A stretch of 64,000 bases of DNA from Faecalibacterium sp. UBA1819 (GCA_002315015.1 DCEX01000018.1:62001-126000); one strand, 5' to 3'; numbered from the stretch's first letter, positions 1-8,792 are shown. Notes: generated by a model from the sequence alone, not told the origin. Numbers and translations are program-made.

Positions 1-4
1 TTCC

Positions 5-397
5 TTGACAGAGATAACAGATGAAAAAGCACTGCGCGTGATTTCGGAAAACATTTGCATGAATCAGTTTTATGCAGAAAAATTACCGGATGGTCAACAA
101 CCGATTCCGAAAGCCTTTTATCTTGAGGATATCGGAAACGGCCATAAATTTTATACTCCTGAAAATCAGGATTCCTCGGATTTATGGGGTGACGAGATTA
201 CAAAAATCTTTGTCGGCATTGATTTATGCAGCGGCTTTTACATGGTAGAAGGAAGCACAATGCTTTGGGATGAGCTGCTTGCGTTTCAGGGGTTGGATGA
301 AAAAGATTTAACAAAATTTGTTATTGTAGCAGAATATATCAATGCTTTGAAGCGTTTTGGAAAACTCGACAGTGCAGTCAAGCATACACAGCGGTAG
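5..397 (+). CDS. Hypothetical protein, possibly 5'-truncated by the window edge
   Basis: The frame is open back to the first bases of the window. A TTG at position 5 is the first visible start, so the real start may lie outside. At least 130 residues are encoded. The product looks soluble and acidic, with no signal peptide or membrane helix and a short basic tail. I do not recognise a domain and assign no function. It ends about 50 nt before the promoter of the ileS leader, so it probably belongs to a separate upstream transcription unit. Base composition is more A+T-rich than the genes that follow. Confidence 0.55.
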   Translation: MTEITDEKALRVISENICMNQFYAEKLPDGQQPIPKAFYLEDIGNGHKFYTPENQDSSDLWGDEITKIFVGIDLCSGFYMVEGSTMLWDELLAFQGLDEKDLTKFVIVAEYINALKRFGKLDSAVKHTQR

Positions 398-449
398 AAG
401 TTTTCTGTTTTTGAGGGGAAAATGAGGAGCAGAGCAAGAAAAAGCAAGG

Positions 450-478
450 TTGACTTTTTTGAAAAAGTGTGATATATA
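450..478 (+). promoter_or_regulatory. Sigma-A-type promoter of the ileS leader
   Basis: TTGACT at 450-455 and TATATA at 473-478 are separated by 17 nt. The site lies about 40 nt upstream of the T-box leader, as expected for the ileS transcript. Sequence match only. Confidence 0.6.
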
Positions 479-515
479 TATTACGATAAAGCGGTAAATT
501 CCGCCCACAACGAAA

Positions 516-770
516 AAGGCAATGATGGAGACAGTAACTTGTAAGCCAAAGCCACAGCGAGCGAAGAATGGTGAAAGCTTCGCGCCGGTAGTTTACAGGG
601 GAAAATCACTCCTGAGCCGCGGGCTGAAAGCCGGGTGCGTTTTGTATCCCGCAGTAGGCTGCGCCGGTGTCCCACCGTTATCCGGGAGCATACATGTTGG
701 TGTATCGCAAAAGGTGGTATAGCGAACGCGCAAGCCTTCGCCCTGTTTGCAGGGCGAAGGCTTTTTTGTT
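516..770 (+). promoter_or_regulatory. T-box leader, isoleucine-specific
   Basis: This untranslated leader carries T-box hallmarks. A stem I region starts near 520. A likely specifier triplet ATC (605-607) sits in the usual context before ACTCCTGAG. The T-box core AAGGTGGTATAGCG starts at 711 and its UGG can pair with the tRNA acceptor end. An intrinsic terminator follows directly. ATC is an isoleucine codon and the downstream gene is ileS, so the two agree. Known mechanism: uncharged tRNA-Ile stabilises the antiterminator and allows read-through into ileS. Confidence 0.9.
733..769 (+). terminator. T-box-controlled intrinsic terminator
   Basis: A 13-bp stem (733-745 with 750-762, AGCCTTCGCCCTG and its complement) has a 4-nt loop and is followed by a T-rich run. 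The 5' side of the stem lies next to the T-box core, so antiterminator and terminator are mutually exclusive. Confidence 0.85.
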
Positions 771-811
771 TTCCGGGCTGCCGGAATTTGAAAAGGAGGA
801 CACGAGTTCCG

Positions 812-3800
812 ATGTATGAAAAAGTAAATCCGAACCTAAATTTTGTGGACAGAGAAAAAGAAGTGCTGCGCTTTTGGCAGGAAAATGATATTTTTGAAAA
901 AAGTATCAACTCCCGCCCGGAGGCAAAAACGTATATGTTTTACGACGGCCCGCCGACAGCAAACGGCAAGCCGCACATCGGCCATGTAGAGACCCGCGTT
1001 ATCAAAGACATGATTCCGCGTTACCGCGCTATGAAAGGTTATCAAGTGCCGCGCAAAGCGGGCTGGGATACCCATGGTCTGCCGGTTGAACTCGAAGTGG
1101 AAAAGCTGCTCGGCCTAGACGGAAAAGAGCAGATTGAAACCTATGGATTAGAGCCGTTTATCGAGAAATGTAAAGAAAGCGTTTGGAAATATAAGGGCAT
1201 GTGGGAGGATTTCTCCGGCACAGTTGGTTTCTGGGCTGATATGGAAAACCCCTATGTCACCTATGACAACGACTTTATCGAGTCGGAATGGTGGGCGCTC
1301 AAGAAAATTTGGGAAAAAGGTCTGCTGTACAAAGGATTTAAAATTGTGCCCTACTGCCCGCGCTGCGGAACGCCGCTTTCCAGCCATGAGGTGGCACAGG
1401 GCTATAAGGACGTGAAAGAGCGCTCTGCCATTGCCAAGTTTAAGGTAAAGGACGAGGATGCTTATATCCTCGCTTGGACGACCACGCCCTGGACGCTTCC
1501 CTCCAACGTGGCGCTCTGCGTTAACCCCGACGAAACCTATGTGCGCGTGAAAATGAACGAGGACGGCACAGTTTACTATCTGGCGAAAGCGTTGGCCGAT
1601 ACCGTTCTGGGCGAAGGCACTTACACCGTTGAACAGGAATATGTCGGCAAAGACTTGGAGCATAAAGCTTATGTGCCGCTGTTTGATTTTGTGCAGCCGA
1701 AAGAGGATTGCTGGTATGTTGTGTGCGATAATTACGTTACGCTGACAGACGGTACCGGTATTGTTCATATTGCACCGGCATTCGGTGAGGACGACTCCCG
1801 CGTAGGCCGCAAATACGGCTTGCCGTTTGTGCAGATGGTAGACGGCGCAGGCTGCATGACCAAGGAAACAAAGTGGGCGGGCGTATTCTGCAAAGACGCC
1901 GACAAGGAAATTTTGGTCGATTTGAAAGAGCGTGGACTGCTGTTCTCTGCGCCTGTCTTTGAGCATAGCTACCCGCACTGCTGGCGCTGCGATACACCGC
2001 TGATTTACTATGCACGCGACTCTTGGTTTATCAAGATGACCGAGGTGAAAGACGCGCTGATTCGCAATAATAACACGGTGAACTGGGTTCCCCAAAGCCT
2101 CGGCAAAGGCCGCTTCGGCGACTGGCTGGAAAATGTGCAGGATTGGGGCATCAGCCGCAATCGCTATTGGGGTACGCCGCTGAACATTTGGGAATGTGAG
2201 TGCGGCCACCGTCACGCCATCGGAAGCATTGCCGAGCTGCGTGAGCTGTCCGATAACTGCCCGGAGGATATCGAGCTGCACCGCCCGTATATCGACGCAG
2301 TTACCATCCGCTGCCCGCATTGCGGCAAGGAAATGCACCGCGTGCCGGAAGTCATCGACTGCTGGTTCGACTCCGGTTCCATGCCGTTTGCACAATATCA
2401 CTACCCGTTTGAAAATAAAGAGCTGTTTGAATCTCATTTCCCGGCGGACTTTATCTCCGAAGCTGTTGACCAGACACGCGGCTGGTTCTACTCGCTGATG
2501 GCTATTTCCACTTTGCTCTTTGACAAAGCACCGTTTAAAAACGTCATTGTCATGGGTCATGTGCAGGATGAAAACGGCCAGAAGATGTCGAAGTCCAAGG
2601 GCAATGCCGTTGACCCGTTTGATGCGCTGGCAACGTATGGTGCAGACGCGATTCGCTGGTATTTCTACACGGCGGGCGCACCGTGGCTGCCCAAGCGTTT
2701 CTCCGGCAAAGCAGTGCAGGAAGGTCAGCGCAAATTCATGGGTACCCTGTGGAATACCTATGCCTTCTTTATTCTGTATGCCAATATTGACAACTTTGAC
2801 CCGACCCAGTACACGCTGGACCGCAGTTCGTTGTCGGTGATGGATCATTGGATTTTGTCCAAGATGAACACCATGGTGAAAACTGTGGATCGTGAGCTGA
2901 ACGACTACGCCATTCCCGAAGCGGCTCGCGCTTTGCAGGAGTTTGTGGACGATTTGTCCAACTGGTATGTCCGCCGCAGCCGTGAGCGCTTCTGGGCGCA
3001 GGGCATGGAGCAGGACAAAATCAATGCTTACATGACGCTCTATACCGCGCTTGTCACCGTATCGAAAGCGGCTGCCCCCATGATTCCGTTCATGGCGGAA
3101 AGCATTTATCAAAATCTGGTGCGCAGTGTGGATAAAAACGCCCCGGAAAGCATCCATTTGTGCGACTTCCCCACGGCAGACGAAAGCGTGGTGGATGAAG
3201 CGCTGGAGCGCGATATGGATTTGGTGCTCAAAATTGTGGTGCTGGGTCGTGCTGCGCGCAACGGTGCAAACCTGAAAAACCGCCAGCCGCTCGCCGAAAT
3301 GTATGTGAAGGCCGATGAAGTGTTGGGCGATTATTACACCGCGATTATTGCGGATGAGCTGAACGTGAAGAAAGTGACGTTTACAGACGATATGTCTTGC
3401 TTCACGGACTATCACTTTAAGCCGCAGCTGAAAACGCTTGGCCCCAAATACGGCAAGCAGCTGGGCGAAATTCGCACTCTGCTGCAAAACTTGAACGGCG
3501 CAAAGGCAAAGAAAGAGCTGGATGAAACCGGCGTTTTGAAGCTGGTGCTGTCTACGGGTGAAATCAGTCTGACCGTTGACGATTTGCTGATTGAGATGAC
3601 CCGCAGCGAGCGCTATTTCTCGGTGGAAGACAGCGGCGTAACCGTAGCCATTGACACCGAGCTGACGCAGGAGCTGATTGAGGAAGGCTTTGTGCGCGAA
3701 CTGGTCAGCAAGCTGCAAACCATGCGCAAAGAGGCTGGCTTTGAGGTGGAAGACCACATCATTGCAGCCGTTTGCACGAACGAAAAAATTCAAGCGCTGA

Positions 3801-3931
3801 TGCAGGCAAACCGTGATTCGATTGCCGAGGATGTTCTGGCGGATGAGCTTGTAACAGAGCCCATCGACGGCTATACTAAGGATTGGGATTTGAACGGTGA
3901 GGCTGTTACACTGGCTGTGAAAAAGGTGTAA
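812..3931 (+). CDS. ileS: Isoleucyl-tRNA synthetase, eukaryote-like (type 2)
   Basis: Class I aminoacyl-tRNA synthetase that attaches isoleucine to tRNA-Ile in the cytosol. The HIGH signature is at residues 55-58 and KMSKS at about 591-595, flanking the Rossmann fold and CP1 editing domain; a long anticodon-binding C-terminus follows. The length of 1039 residues and the motif context (FYDGPPTANGKPHIGH) fit the type 2 enzymes shared by eukaryotes and many Clostridia rather than the ~920-residue type 1. Type 2 enzymes are known to be poorly inhibited by mupirocin. I chose ATG 812 because AAGGAGG-like sequence lies at 791-800; upstream extension runs through the T-box. Regulated by the isoleucine T-box. 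Confidence 0.97.
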   Translation: MYEKVNPNLNFVDREKEVLRFWQENDIFEKSINSRPEAKTYMFYDGPPTANGKPHIGHVETRVIKDMIPRYRAMKGYQVPRKAGWDTHGLPVELEVEKLLGLDGKEQIETYGLEPFIEKCKESVWKYKGMWEDFSGTVGFWADMENPYVTYDNDFIESEWWALKKIWEKGLLYKGFKIVPYCPRCGTPLSSHEVAQGYKDVKERSAIAKFKVKDEDAYILAWTTTPWTLPSNVALCVNPDETYVRVKMNEDGTVYYLAKALADTVLGEGTYTVEQEYVGKDLEHKAYVPLFDFVQPKEDCWYVVCDNYVTLTDGTGIVHIAPAFGEDDSRVGRKYGLPFVQMVDGAGCMTKETKWAGVFCKDADKEILVDLKERGLLFSAPVFEHSYPHCWRCDTPLIYYARDSWFIKMTEVKDALIRNNNTVNWVPQSLGKGRFGDWLENVQDWGISRNRYWGTPLNIWECECGHRHAIGSIAELRELSDNCPEDIELHRPYIDAVTIRCPHCGKEMHRVPEVIDCWFDSGSMPFAQYHYPFENKELFESHFPADFISEAVDQTRGWFYSLMAISTLLFDKAPFKNVIVMGHVQDENGQKMSKSKGNAVDPFDALATYGADAIRWYFYTAGAPWLPKRFSGKAVQEGQRKFMGTLWNTYAFFILYANIDNFDPTQYTLDRSSLSVMDHWILSKMNTMVKTVDRELNDYAIPEAARALQEFVDDLSNWYVRRSRERFWAQGMEQDKINAYMTLYTALVTVSKAAAPMIPFMAESIYQNLVRSVDKNAPESIHLCDFPTADESVVDEALERDMDLVLKIVVLGRAARNGANLKNRQPLAEMYVKADEVLGDYYTAIIADELNVKKVTFTDDMSCFTDYHFKPQLKTLGPKYGKQLGEIRTLLQNLNGAKAKKELDETGVLKLVLSTGEISLTVDDLLIEMTRSERYFSVEDSGVTVAIDTELTQELIEEGFVRELVSKLQTMRKEAGFEVEDHIIAAVCTNEKIQALMQANRDSIAEDVLADELVTEPIDGYTKDWDLNGEAVTLAVKKV

Positions 3932-3969
3932 GCAAGCTGTCGAAGCAATCGCTTAAAAATGAATGAGCC

Positions 3970-4012
3970 AAAAAGCGGACGTCTGCTAAAAAAGCAGGCG
4001 GCCGCTTTTTGG
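3970..4012 (+). terminator. Intrinsic terminator after ileS
   Basis: Imperfect inverted repeat AAAAAGCGG.CGTCTGC / GCAGGCGGCCGCTTTTT with a short A-rich loop and a 3' T run, about 40 nt after the ileS stop. Confidence 0.75.
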
Positions 4013-4082
4013 CGGTCATAACAACAAGCACGAAAACGCACGGGAGCAGCGGCAAAGCCGCACAAAGAAGGGGATGCAACAA

Positions 4083-5348
4083 ATGACGGATGGTATTTCG
4101 AAGAATCGCCAGCAGTTAGAACAAGAACATCAAACATTGCGCGCGGAGTATGAGGCGTTTGTACAAAAAGGGCTGCGCTTGGATATGTCACGCGGCAAGC
4201 CGTGCAGCGAACAGCTGGAGCTGTCTATGCCCATGCTGCAAATTTGTGACTATATGGGCGAGGAAGGCATTGACGCACGCAACTACGGCACCTTAGAAGG
4301 AATGCCGGAGGCCCGCCGCTTTTTTGCTGATTTACTGGGAACAACGCCCGAGGAAACGCTGGTGTGCGGCAGCTCCAGCTTGACCATGATGTATCACATG
4401 GCGGAGCTTGCCATGCGGAAGGGATTTTGTGAAAGCGAAGGCTGGGGAAAGGGGCAAAGCAAATTTTTGTGTCCCGCGCCCGGCTATGACCGCCATTTCC
4501 GCATTACGGAATATCTCGGCATGGAGCTTTTGCTGGTTCCCATGCATGAGGATGGCCCGGATATGGACTTGGTGGAGCGTTTGGTGCAAGACCCGGCGGT
4601 CAAGGGGATTTGGTGTGTGCCGAAATATTCCAACCCCGACGGCTACACCTATTCCGACGCGGTGGTGCGCCGTTTGGCAGCAATGAAAACCGCCGAACCG
4701 GACTTTAAAATTTTCTGGGACAATGCTTATGCGGTGCATCACTTGTGTGACGAACACGAAGAAGTGCTGAACATTTTGGACGAATGCTGTAAGGCGGGCA
4801 ATGAAAACCGCCCGCTGTTGTTTACCTCTTTGAGCAAGGTGACATTCCCCGGCGCCAGTGTAGCGGCCTTGGCGGCATCCAAAGCAAATATTGAATATAT
4901 CAAAGCCAATTTAATGCCCGCTGTCATCAGTTACGACAAGATGAACCAGCTGCGTCATGTGCGCTACTTAAAGGATATGCAGGGGCTGGCTGCGCATATG
5001 GAAAAGCATCGCGCCATTTTAGCGCCGAAATTTGAAATGATTTTGAAACGCTTTGACGAGGCTTTTGGCGAAAACAGCGGCATTCGCTGGACGAAGCCGA
5101 AGGGTGGATATTTCATCAGCCTGTTTACGCCGAAGGGCTGTGCAGCGCGAACGGTGGAGCTTTGTGCCAAAGCGGGCGTTACACTGACGCCGGCCGGTGC
5201 AGCATTCCCCTACGGCAAAGACCCCGAGGACAGCCATATCCGCATTGCACCGTCTTACCCCACTTTGTCTGAGCTGGAAACAGCGGTGGAGCTGCTGTGC
5301 CTTGCGGTGAAACTGGCAGCAGCAGAAAAAAGCCTTGCCGAAGTGTAA
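4083..5348 (+). CDS. PLP-dependent aminotransferase, aspartate aminotransferase-like (PF12897 type)
   Basis: Fold-type I PLP aminotransferase of about 421 residues. Family features include the Tyr-rich N-terminal segment DMSRGKPCSEQLELSMPM, an Asn/Pro segment PKYSNPDGYTYSD, the WDNAY segment that positions the cofactor, and a Lys in FTSLSKVTFPGAS that would form the PLP Schiff base. This arrangement matches the Asp_aminotransf family annotated as aspartate aminotransferases in Clostridia. The real substrate cannot be read from sequence. Start chosen at ATG 4083 because AAGAAGGGG (4065-4073) is 9 nt upstream; an in-frame ATG at 4074 sits directly on that ribosome-binding site. It is a single gene between the ileS terminator and the cobalamin leader. 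Confidence 0.88.
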   Translation: MTDGISKNRQQLEQEHQTLRAEYEAFVQKGLRLDMSRGKPCSEQLELSMPMLQICDYMGEEGIDARNYGTLEGMPEARRFFADLLGTTPEETLVCGSSSLTMMYHMAELAMRKGFCESEGWGKGQSKFLCPAPGYDRHFRITEYLGMELLLVPMHEDGPDMDLVERLVQDPAVKGIWCVPKYSNPDGYTYSDAVVRRLAAMKTAEPDFKIFWDNAYAVHHLCDEHEEVLNILDECCKAGNENRPLLFTSLSKVTFPGASVAALAASKANIEYIKANLMPAVISYDKMNQLRHVRYLKDMQGLAAHMEKHRAILAPKFEMILKRFDEAFGENSGIRWTKPKGGYFISLFTPKGCAARTVELCAKAGVTLTPAGAAFPYGKDPEDSHIRIAPSYPTLSELETAVELLCLAVKLAAAEKSLAEV

Positions 5349-5369
5349 GGGCTTATTCACAAAAAGCCG

Positions 5370-5398
5370 TTGACATTTGCGTTTTAATTTGATAAGAT
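5370..5398 (+). promoter_or_regulatory. Promoter of the cobalamin-riboswitch transcript
   Basis: Perfect TTGACA at 5370-5375, 17-nt spacer, TAAGAT at 5393-5398. It lies 20 nt upstream of the riboswitch. Confidence 0.75.
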
Positions 5399-5414
5399 AA
5401 CCCCATTGCATGAC

Positions 5415-5580
5415 AAAGCAAGTGCCTTTCCCCGAACGAGGGAGAAAGGGTAAAAGGGAATCAGGTGCAAGTCCTGAGCGATCCGGTCACTGTAACTGGT
5501 GAGAGCCCCGCACAATGCCATTGCCGAAAGGTGAGAAGGCGCGGGAATCGCAGAGCCAGAAGTCAGGAAACCTGCTTGTT
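5415..5580 (+). promoter_or_regulatory. Cobalamin (AdoCbl-type) riboswitch
   Basis: Contains the conserved core AAAAGGGAATCAGGTGCAA followed by the GTCCTGAGC segment, then GGTCACTGTAAC, GAGAGCCCCGC, and a B12-box region AGCCAGAAGTCAGGAAACCTGC. These elements occur in the order seen in cobalamin riboswitches. It precedes a BtuFCD-like importer, the classic target. Known effect: bound cobalamin reduces expression of the downstream uptake genes. Confidence 0.92.
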
Positions 5581-5681
5581 TTGAATGGTGAGAACCGCTT
5601 CCGAAGAAAGCAGCTCATCTGATGGCAGTTGATTTGGTGCGCCCTTTTTCGGGTGTCGCTTTGTGTTTCCTGTCTTCAGAA

Positions 5682-5709
5682 AGTCTGCTTTTCTAACGGA
5701 AAGCAGACT
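5682..5709 (+). repeat. Leader hairpin, upstream copy of the terminator stem
   Basis: A 28-nt hairpin AGTCTGCTTTTC / GGAAAGCAGACT. It differs from the hairpin at 5851-5878 by a single loop base (T versus C). It lacks a T run of its own. Because the arms are identical, either arm can pair with an arm of the downstream copy, so it may act as antiterminator for the cobalamin switch. Confidence 0.7.
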
Positions 5710-5787
5710 CAGTTTGTCGAAAAAGCTCTGCTTTTTCACAAACTGTGTGCCTATTTCAAATGGAAAAGAGGGCTAGCCCCCTTTTCC
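5710..5787 (+). repeat. Two further hairpins in the btu leader
   Basis: Hairpin CAGTTTGTCGAAAAAGC / GCTTTTTCACAAACTG spans 5710-5745 and hairpin GGAAAAGAGGGC / CCCCCTTTTCC spans 5762-5787. With the flanking copies this makes four stem-loops in about 200 nt between aptamer and btuF. No convincing gene is present in 5581-5901. Confidence 0.6.
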
Positions 5788-5850
5788 AAGCCTTTTTCTC
5801 CTTTCAGCACGGCTTCTTTTTGAATCAGGCGGCAGTTTTTCGACAGTCTC

Positions 5851-5884
5851 AGTCTGCTTTTCCAACGGAAAGCAGACTTTTTTA
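5851..5884 (+). terminator. Terminator of the cobalamin switch expression platform
   Basis: Stem AGTCTGCTTTTC / GGAAAGCAGACT followed by six Ts, ending shortly before the btuF ribosome-binding site (GGAGG at 5890-5894). Best candidate for the regulated terminator. Confidence 0.8.
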
Positions 5885-5901
5885 TTTATGGAGGTTTTTG
5901 T

Positions 5902-6936
5902 ATGAACATCAAACGCTTGGCAGGAATTACACTTTCGACGCTGCTTTTAGTTTCTTGCGCGTCCGGTACGCCGAACACTTCGGAGAGCATGTCACTCAGC
6001 ACCCCTGAAAGCGCGATATCGCAATCTGCTTCACAGGAAGGCTATCCGGTTACGATTGAAACGTTTGACTACGCCGGCAACCCGGTGCAGACAACCTACG
6101 AAAAAGCGCCTGAAAAGGTAGTGGCAGTGTATCAAGGGTGCATTGAAACCATGCTGGCGTTAGGATTAGAGGATCATGTTGTTGCAGCATACGGGCTGGA
6201 TAACGAGGTAAAGGAAGAATGGCAGGAAGCCTTTGAAAAAATGAACTATCAAACCGAACCCTTTGCCCCGGATGCGGAAACCGTCACCGTGCTGGAACCA
6301 GATATGATTTTCTCTTGGGGGTCACTGTTCGGCGATAAAATGTTGGACGATGTTGACCGTTGGCTCGAGCAGGGGGTAAACACTTATATGGTGCGCAATA
6401 CGGCGAGCGGTGCGGGACGAACCTTGGAAAACGAGTATCAAGACCTGCGCAATATTGCGGCGATTTTTAACGTGAGAGAAAAGGGCGAGGCACTGATTGC
6501 TGAAATGCAGGAGCAGGTAGAACAGGCACAGAAAGCTGCCGCCGGACAGGAATCGGTGCGCGTGCTGGTGGTGGAGCCAATGGGGAATACCATCCGCAAC
6601 TACGGTGCGGACAGCTTGGCAGGGGATATGGTGAAAAAGCTGGGCGGAACTTTGGCGATCGAAGCTTCTTCCGAAATCGGCAAAGAGGATTTGCTGGCAG
6701 CGAATGCCGATGTTATTTTTGTGGTGTATATGGCATACAGCGGGGAAAGCCCGGAACAGGTGCGAAACGCGCAGCTCGATGTAATTACAGCAGATGATGC
6801 CTTGCAAACACTTTCGGCAGTACAAAATAAGCGTGTTTATCCCATTATGCTGGGCGATGTTTACGCAAGCGGGGTACGCAGCATAGACGGGATTCGCGCC
6901 TTGTCACAGGGGATGTATGGGGAGGCAGCGGAGTGA
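5902..6936 (+). CDS. btuF: ABC transporter substrate-binding lipoprotein, BtuF-like
   Basis: Lipoprotein with a signal peptide and lipobox LLLVSC; Cys20 would be lipidated. The rest (344 residues in total) has the two-lobed helical-backbone fold of class III binding proteins (periplasmic-binding protein 2, TroA/BtuF/FepB type), with segments such as KVVAVYQGCIETMLALGLED and a C-terminal helix. The family binds cobalamin, haem or ferric siderophores. The cobalamin riboswitch directly upstream argues for a corrinoid ligand (inference). Good ribosome-binding site (GGAGG) 8 nt before ATG. First gene of btuFCD; its stop overlaps the next start (GTGA). Confidence 0.88.
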   Translation: MNIKRLAGITLSTLLLVSCASGTPNTSESMSLSTPESAISQSASQEGYPVTIETFDYAGNPVQTTYEKAPEKVVAVYQGCIETMLALGLEDHVVAAYGLDNEVKEEWQEAFEKMNYQTEPFAPDAETVTVLEPDMIFSWGSLFGDKMLDDVDRWLEQGVNTYMVRNTASGAGRTLENEYQDLRNIAAIFNVREKGEALIAEMQEQVEQAQKAAAGQESVRVLVVEPMGNTIRNYGADSLAGDMVKKLGGTLAIEASSEIGKEDLLAANADVIFVVYMAYSGESPEQVRNAQLDVITADDALQTLSAVQNKRVYPIMLGDVYASGVRSIDGIRALSQGMYGEAAE

Positions 6937-7976
6937 AGCACCGTGTCAGGGCGCGTGCGGCGCTGATCATTTTGCTCGCGGGCTTGCCCCTTTCTCTGAT
7001 GGTTGCCGTTACGTTCGGCACCATGCCGCTCACGTTAGAGCAAGTATACACCGCACTTTTGCAAGGGCCTTGGGCGCAAGTGCCGGCGCAAGCACAGGCG
7101 GTTCACAATGTGGTTTGGCTCATTCGTCTGCCGCGGTTGGTGTTGTCGGCAGGTGTGGGGGCGGCACTTTCCGTGTGCGGTGTTTTGATGCAGGCGGTGG
7201 TGAGAAACCCGCTGGCCGACCCGTATCTGCTGGGGATTTCTTCGGGCGGCACCCTTGGCGCGACAGCGGCTATTTTGCTCGGTGTCGGCACTTGGCTTGG
7301 CAGCGGATTTGTCGGGCTGATGGCGTTTTTCGGTTCGCTTGGGGCGGCGGCTTGCGTCCTTTTATTGGCGGGAAAAGGGCTGCATCACGGCTCAGTGCGG
7401 CTGCTTCTGTCCGGTACGGCGGTGTCTGCTCTTTGCGGTGCAGTGTCGAATATGATCCTCTTTTTTTCGCATGAGAGCGGCGCGGCAACCCAGATTTTGC
7501 ATTGGCAGATGGGCGGCACGGGCGGCGCTTCCTGGCAGGGGAATGGGGCGCTTTTCTGTGTATTGATTCCTGTGGTGCTGTTTTTGCTGACACAGGGCAA
7601 TGTGCTGAATGTCATGCTGTTAGGCGATGAAGCTGCCCAAACCCTCGGCGTGGATTTAAGCAGGAAACGCTGGGTGTATCTCATTATGGGGGCGCTGCTG
7701 GCTGGATTTTCGGTGTCGCAGGCAGGTATGGTGGGCTTTGTCGGCCTTGTTATCCCGCATGTGGTGCGTGCCTGTACGGGAAATGACCACCGCACGCTCA
7801 TTCCTCTTTCGGCACTGCTGGGGGCCGTGTTTTTAGTGTGGGCGGATGTACTGTGCCGCAGCTTGATACCCGGCGTGGAAATTCCCATCGGCGTGCTGAC
7901 GGCGCTTTTGGGCGCGCCGTTCTTCCTGTATTTAATTTTGCCTAAAAGATATGGTTACGGAGGGGAAACGGTATGA
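6933..7976 (+). CDS. btuC: ABC transporter permease of the FecCD/BtuC family
   Basis: Integral membrane protein of 347 residues with about ten hydrophobic helices, the usual FecCD layout. Recognisable family blocks are RLPRLVLSAGVGAALSVCGV followed by NPLADPYLLGISSGG, and GMVGFVGLVIPHVVR near the C-terminal half, which includes the coupling loop to the ATPase. It would form the homodimeric channel of the importer. Start is GTG 6933, overlapping the btuF stop, with GGAGGCAGCGGAG as ribosome-binding region. Translationally coupled on both sides (ATGA overlap with btuD). Confidence 0.92.
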   Translation: MKHRVRARAALIILLAGLPLSLMVAVTFGTMPLTLEQVYTALLQGPWAQVPAQAQAVHNVVWLIRLPRLVLSAGVGAALSVCGVLMQAVVRNPLADPYLLGISSGGTLGATAAILLGVGTWLGSGFVGLMAFFGSLGAAACVLLLAGKGLHHGSVRLLLSGTAVSALCGAVSNMILFFSHESGAATQILHWQMGGTGGASWQGNGALFCVLIPVVLFLLTQGNVLNVMLLGDEAAQTLGVDLSRKRWVYLIMGALLAGFSVSQAGMVGFVGLVIPHVVRACTGNDHRTLIPLSALLGAVFLVWADVLCRSLIPGVEIPIGVLTALLGAPFFLYLILPKRYGYGGETV

Positions 7977-8731
7977 AGCTAAGCGCGGAACATGTCGGCG
8001 TTGCCATTGGGCAAAAGCAGATTTTGCACGATGTTTCCCTTTTGCTGGATAAACACGAATTTGTCGGATTGCTGGGGCCGAACGGAAGCGGCAAAACAAC
8101 GATGCTGAAATGTTTGTACCGCACCATGAAGCCAAGCACGGGAAAAATTTATGTGGACGAGGGGTTGCTGACAGATTTTTCCGTTCAGGAGACGGCAAAA
8201 AAAATTGCCGTTCACGCCCAGCACAGCCCGATTGCATTTGATTTTACAGTCTATGACATGGTGTTGATGGGGCGAAGCGCCTATCAGCGCCCGCTGCGGG
8301 ACTGGAGCAGGGAAGACCATGAACAGGTGGAAAAAGCGCTTTGTGCGGTGGAAATGCACGAGGAGGGGGAGCGGATGTTTTCCACCCTTTCGGGCGGTGA
8401 GCGTCAGCGCGTATTGTTAGCGCGTGCTTTGGCGCAAAATACGCCTTGTCTGGTGCTGGATGAGCCGACCAATCATCTGGACATCAAATATCAAATTCAG
8501 CTTTTGCGTTTCGTGAAGCGGCTGCCCTGTATGACCATTGCCGCTTTGCACGATTTAAACCTAGCCGCCATGTTTTGCGACCGCCTTTATTTGATGCACG
8601 AAGGCCGCGTCATGGCGCACGGAAGCCCGCAGGAGGTTTTGACAAAACAGAATATTGAAACGGTGTATGAAGTGCCCGTCACGGTGACAAATCGCCCTGA
8701 CGGCCGCTTGAATGTTCTGTATGAAGTATAG
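7973..8731 (+). CDS. btuD: ABC transporter ATP-binding protein, BtuD/FepC-like
   Basis: ATPase subunit of 252 residues. Walker A GPNGSGKTT is near residues 35-43. The ABC signature is LSGGERQRV, Walker B is CLVLDEPTNHLD, and the H-loop His lies in ALHDLNLAA. Order and spacing match iron-chelate/cobalamin importers. The ATG overlaps the btuC stop. The operon ends at a terminator just after this gene. With the riboswitch upstream the most likely cargo is a corrinoid. Confidence 0.92.
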   Translation: MKLSAEHVGVAIGQKQILHDVSLLLDKHEFVGLLGPNGSGKTTMLKCLYRTMKPSTGKIYVDEGLLTDFSVQETAKKIAVHAQHSPIAFDFTVYDMVLMGRSAYQRPLRDWSREDHEQVEKALCAVEMHEEGERMFSTLSGGERQRVLLARALAQNTPCLVLDEPTNHLDIKYQIQLLRFVKRLPCMTIAALHDLNLAAMFCDRLYLMHEGRVMAHGSPQEVLTKQNIETVYEVPVTVTNRPDGRLNVLYEV

Positions 8732-8734
8732 AAA

Positions 8735-8792
8735 GCTTCCTCGCTGGAGATTGAAGGCGAATTCTTGCAAAATCTTCAGCGGGGAAGTTTTC
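8735..8792 (+). terminator. Terminator of btuFCD
   Basis: A 17-bp stem with G-U pairs (CTTCCTCGCTGGAGATT at 8736-8752 with 8771-8787), 18-nt loop, then GTTTT. It begins right after the btuD stop. Confidence 0.75.

Noticed and set aside
635..811. N-terminal extension of ileS
   Set aside because: It translates the T-box core and terminator; ATG 812 has the ribosome-binding site and the family-typical N-terminus.
1148..3793. 881-codon open frame on the minus strand opposite ileS
   Set aside because: Mirror frame of a certain gene; Cys/His/Arg-rich composition, no ribosome-binding site and no domain. The same applies to long minus-strand frames opposite ispG (29608-31011) and the 22-23.5 kb operon.
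5629..6008. Short open frames in the btu leader
   Set aside because: They translate the hairpins and lack ribosome-binding sites; the region is better explained as riboswitch expression platform.
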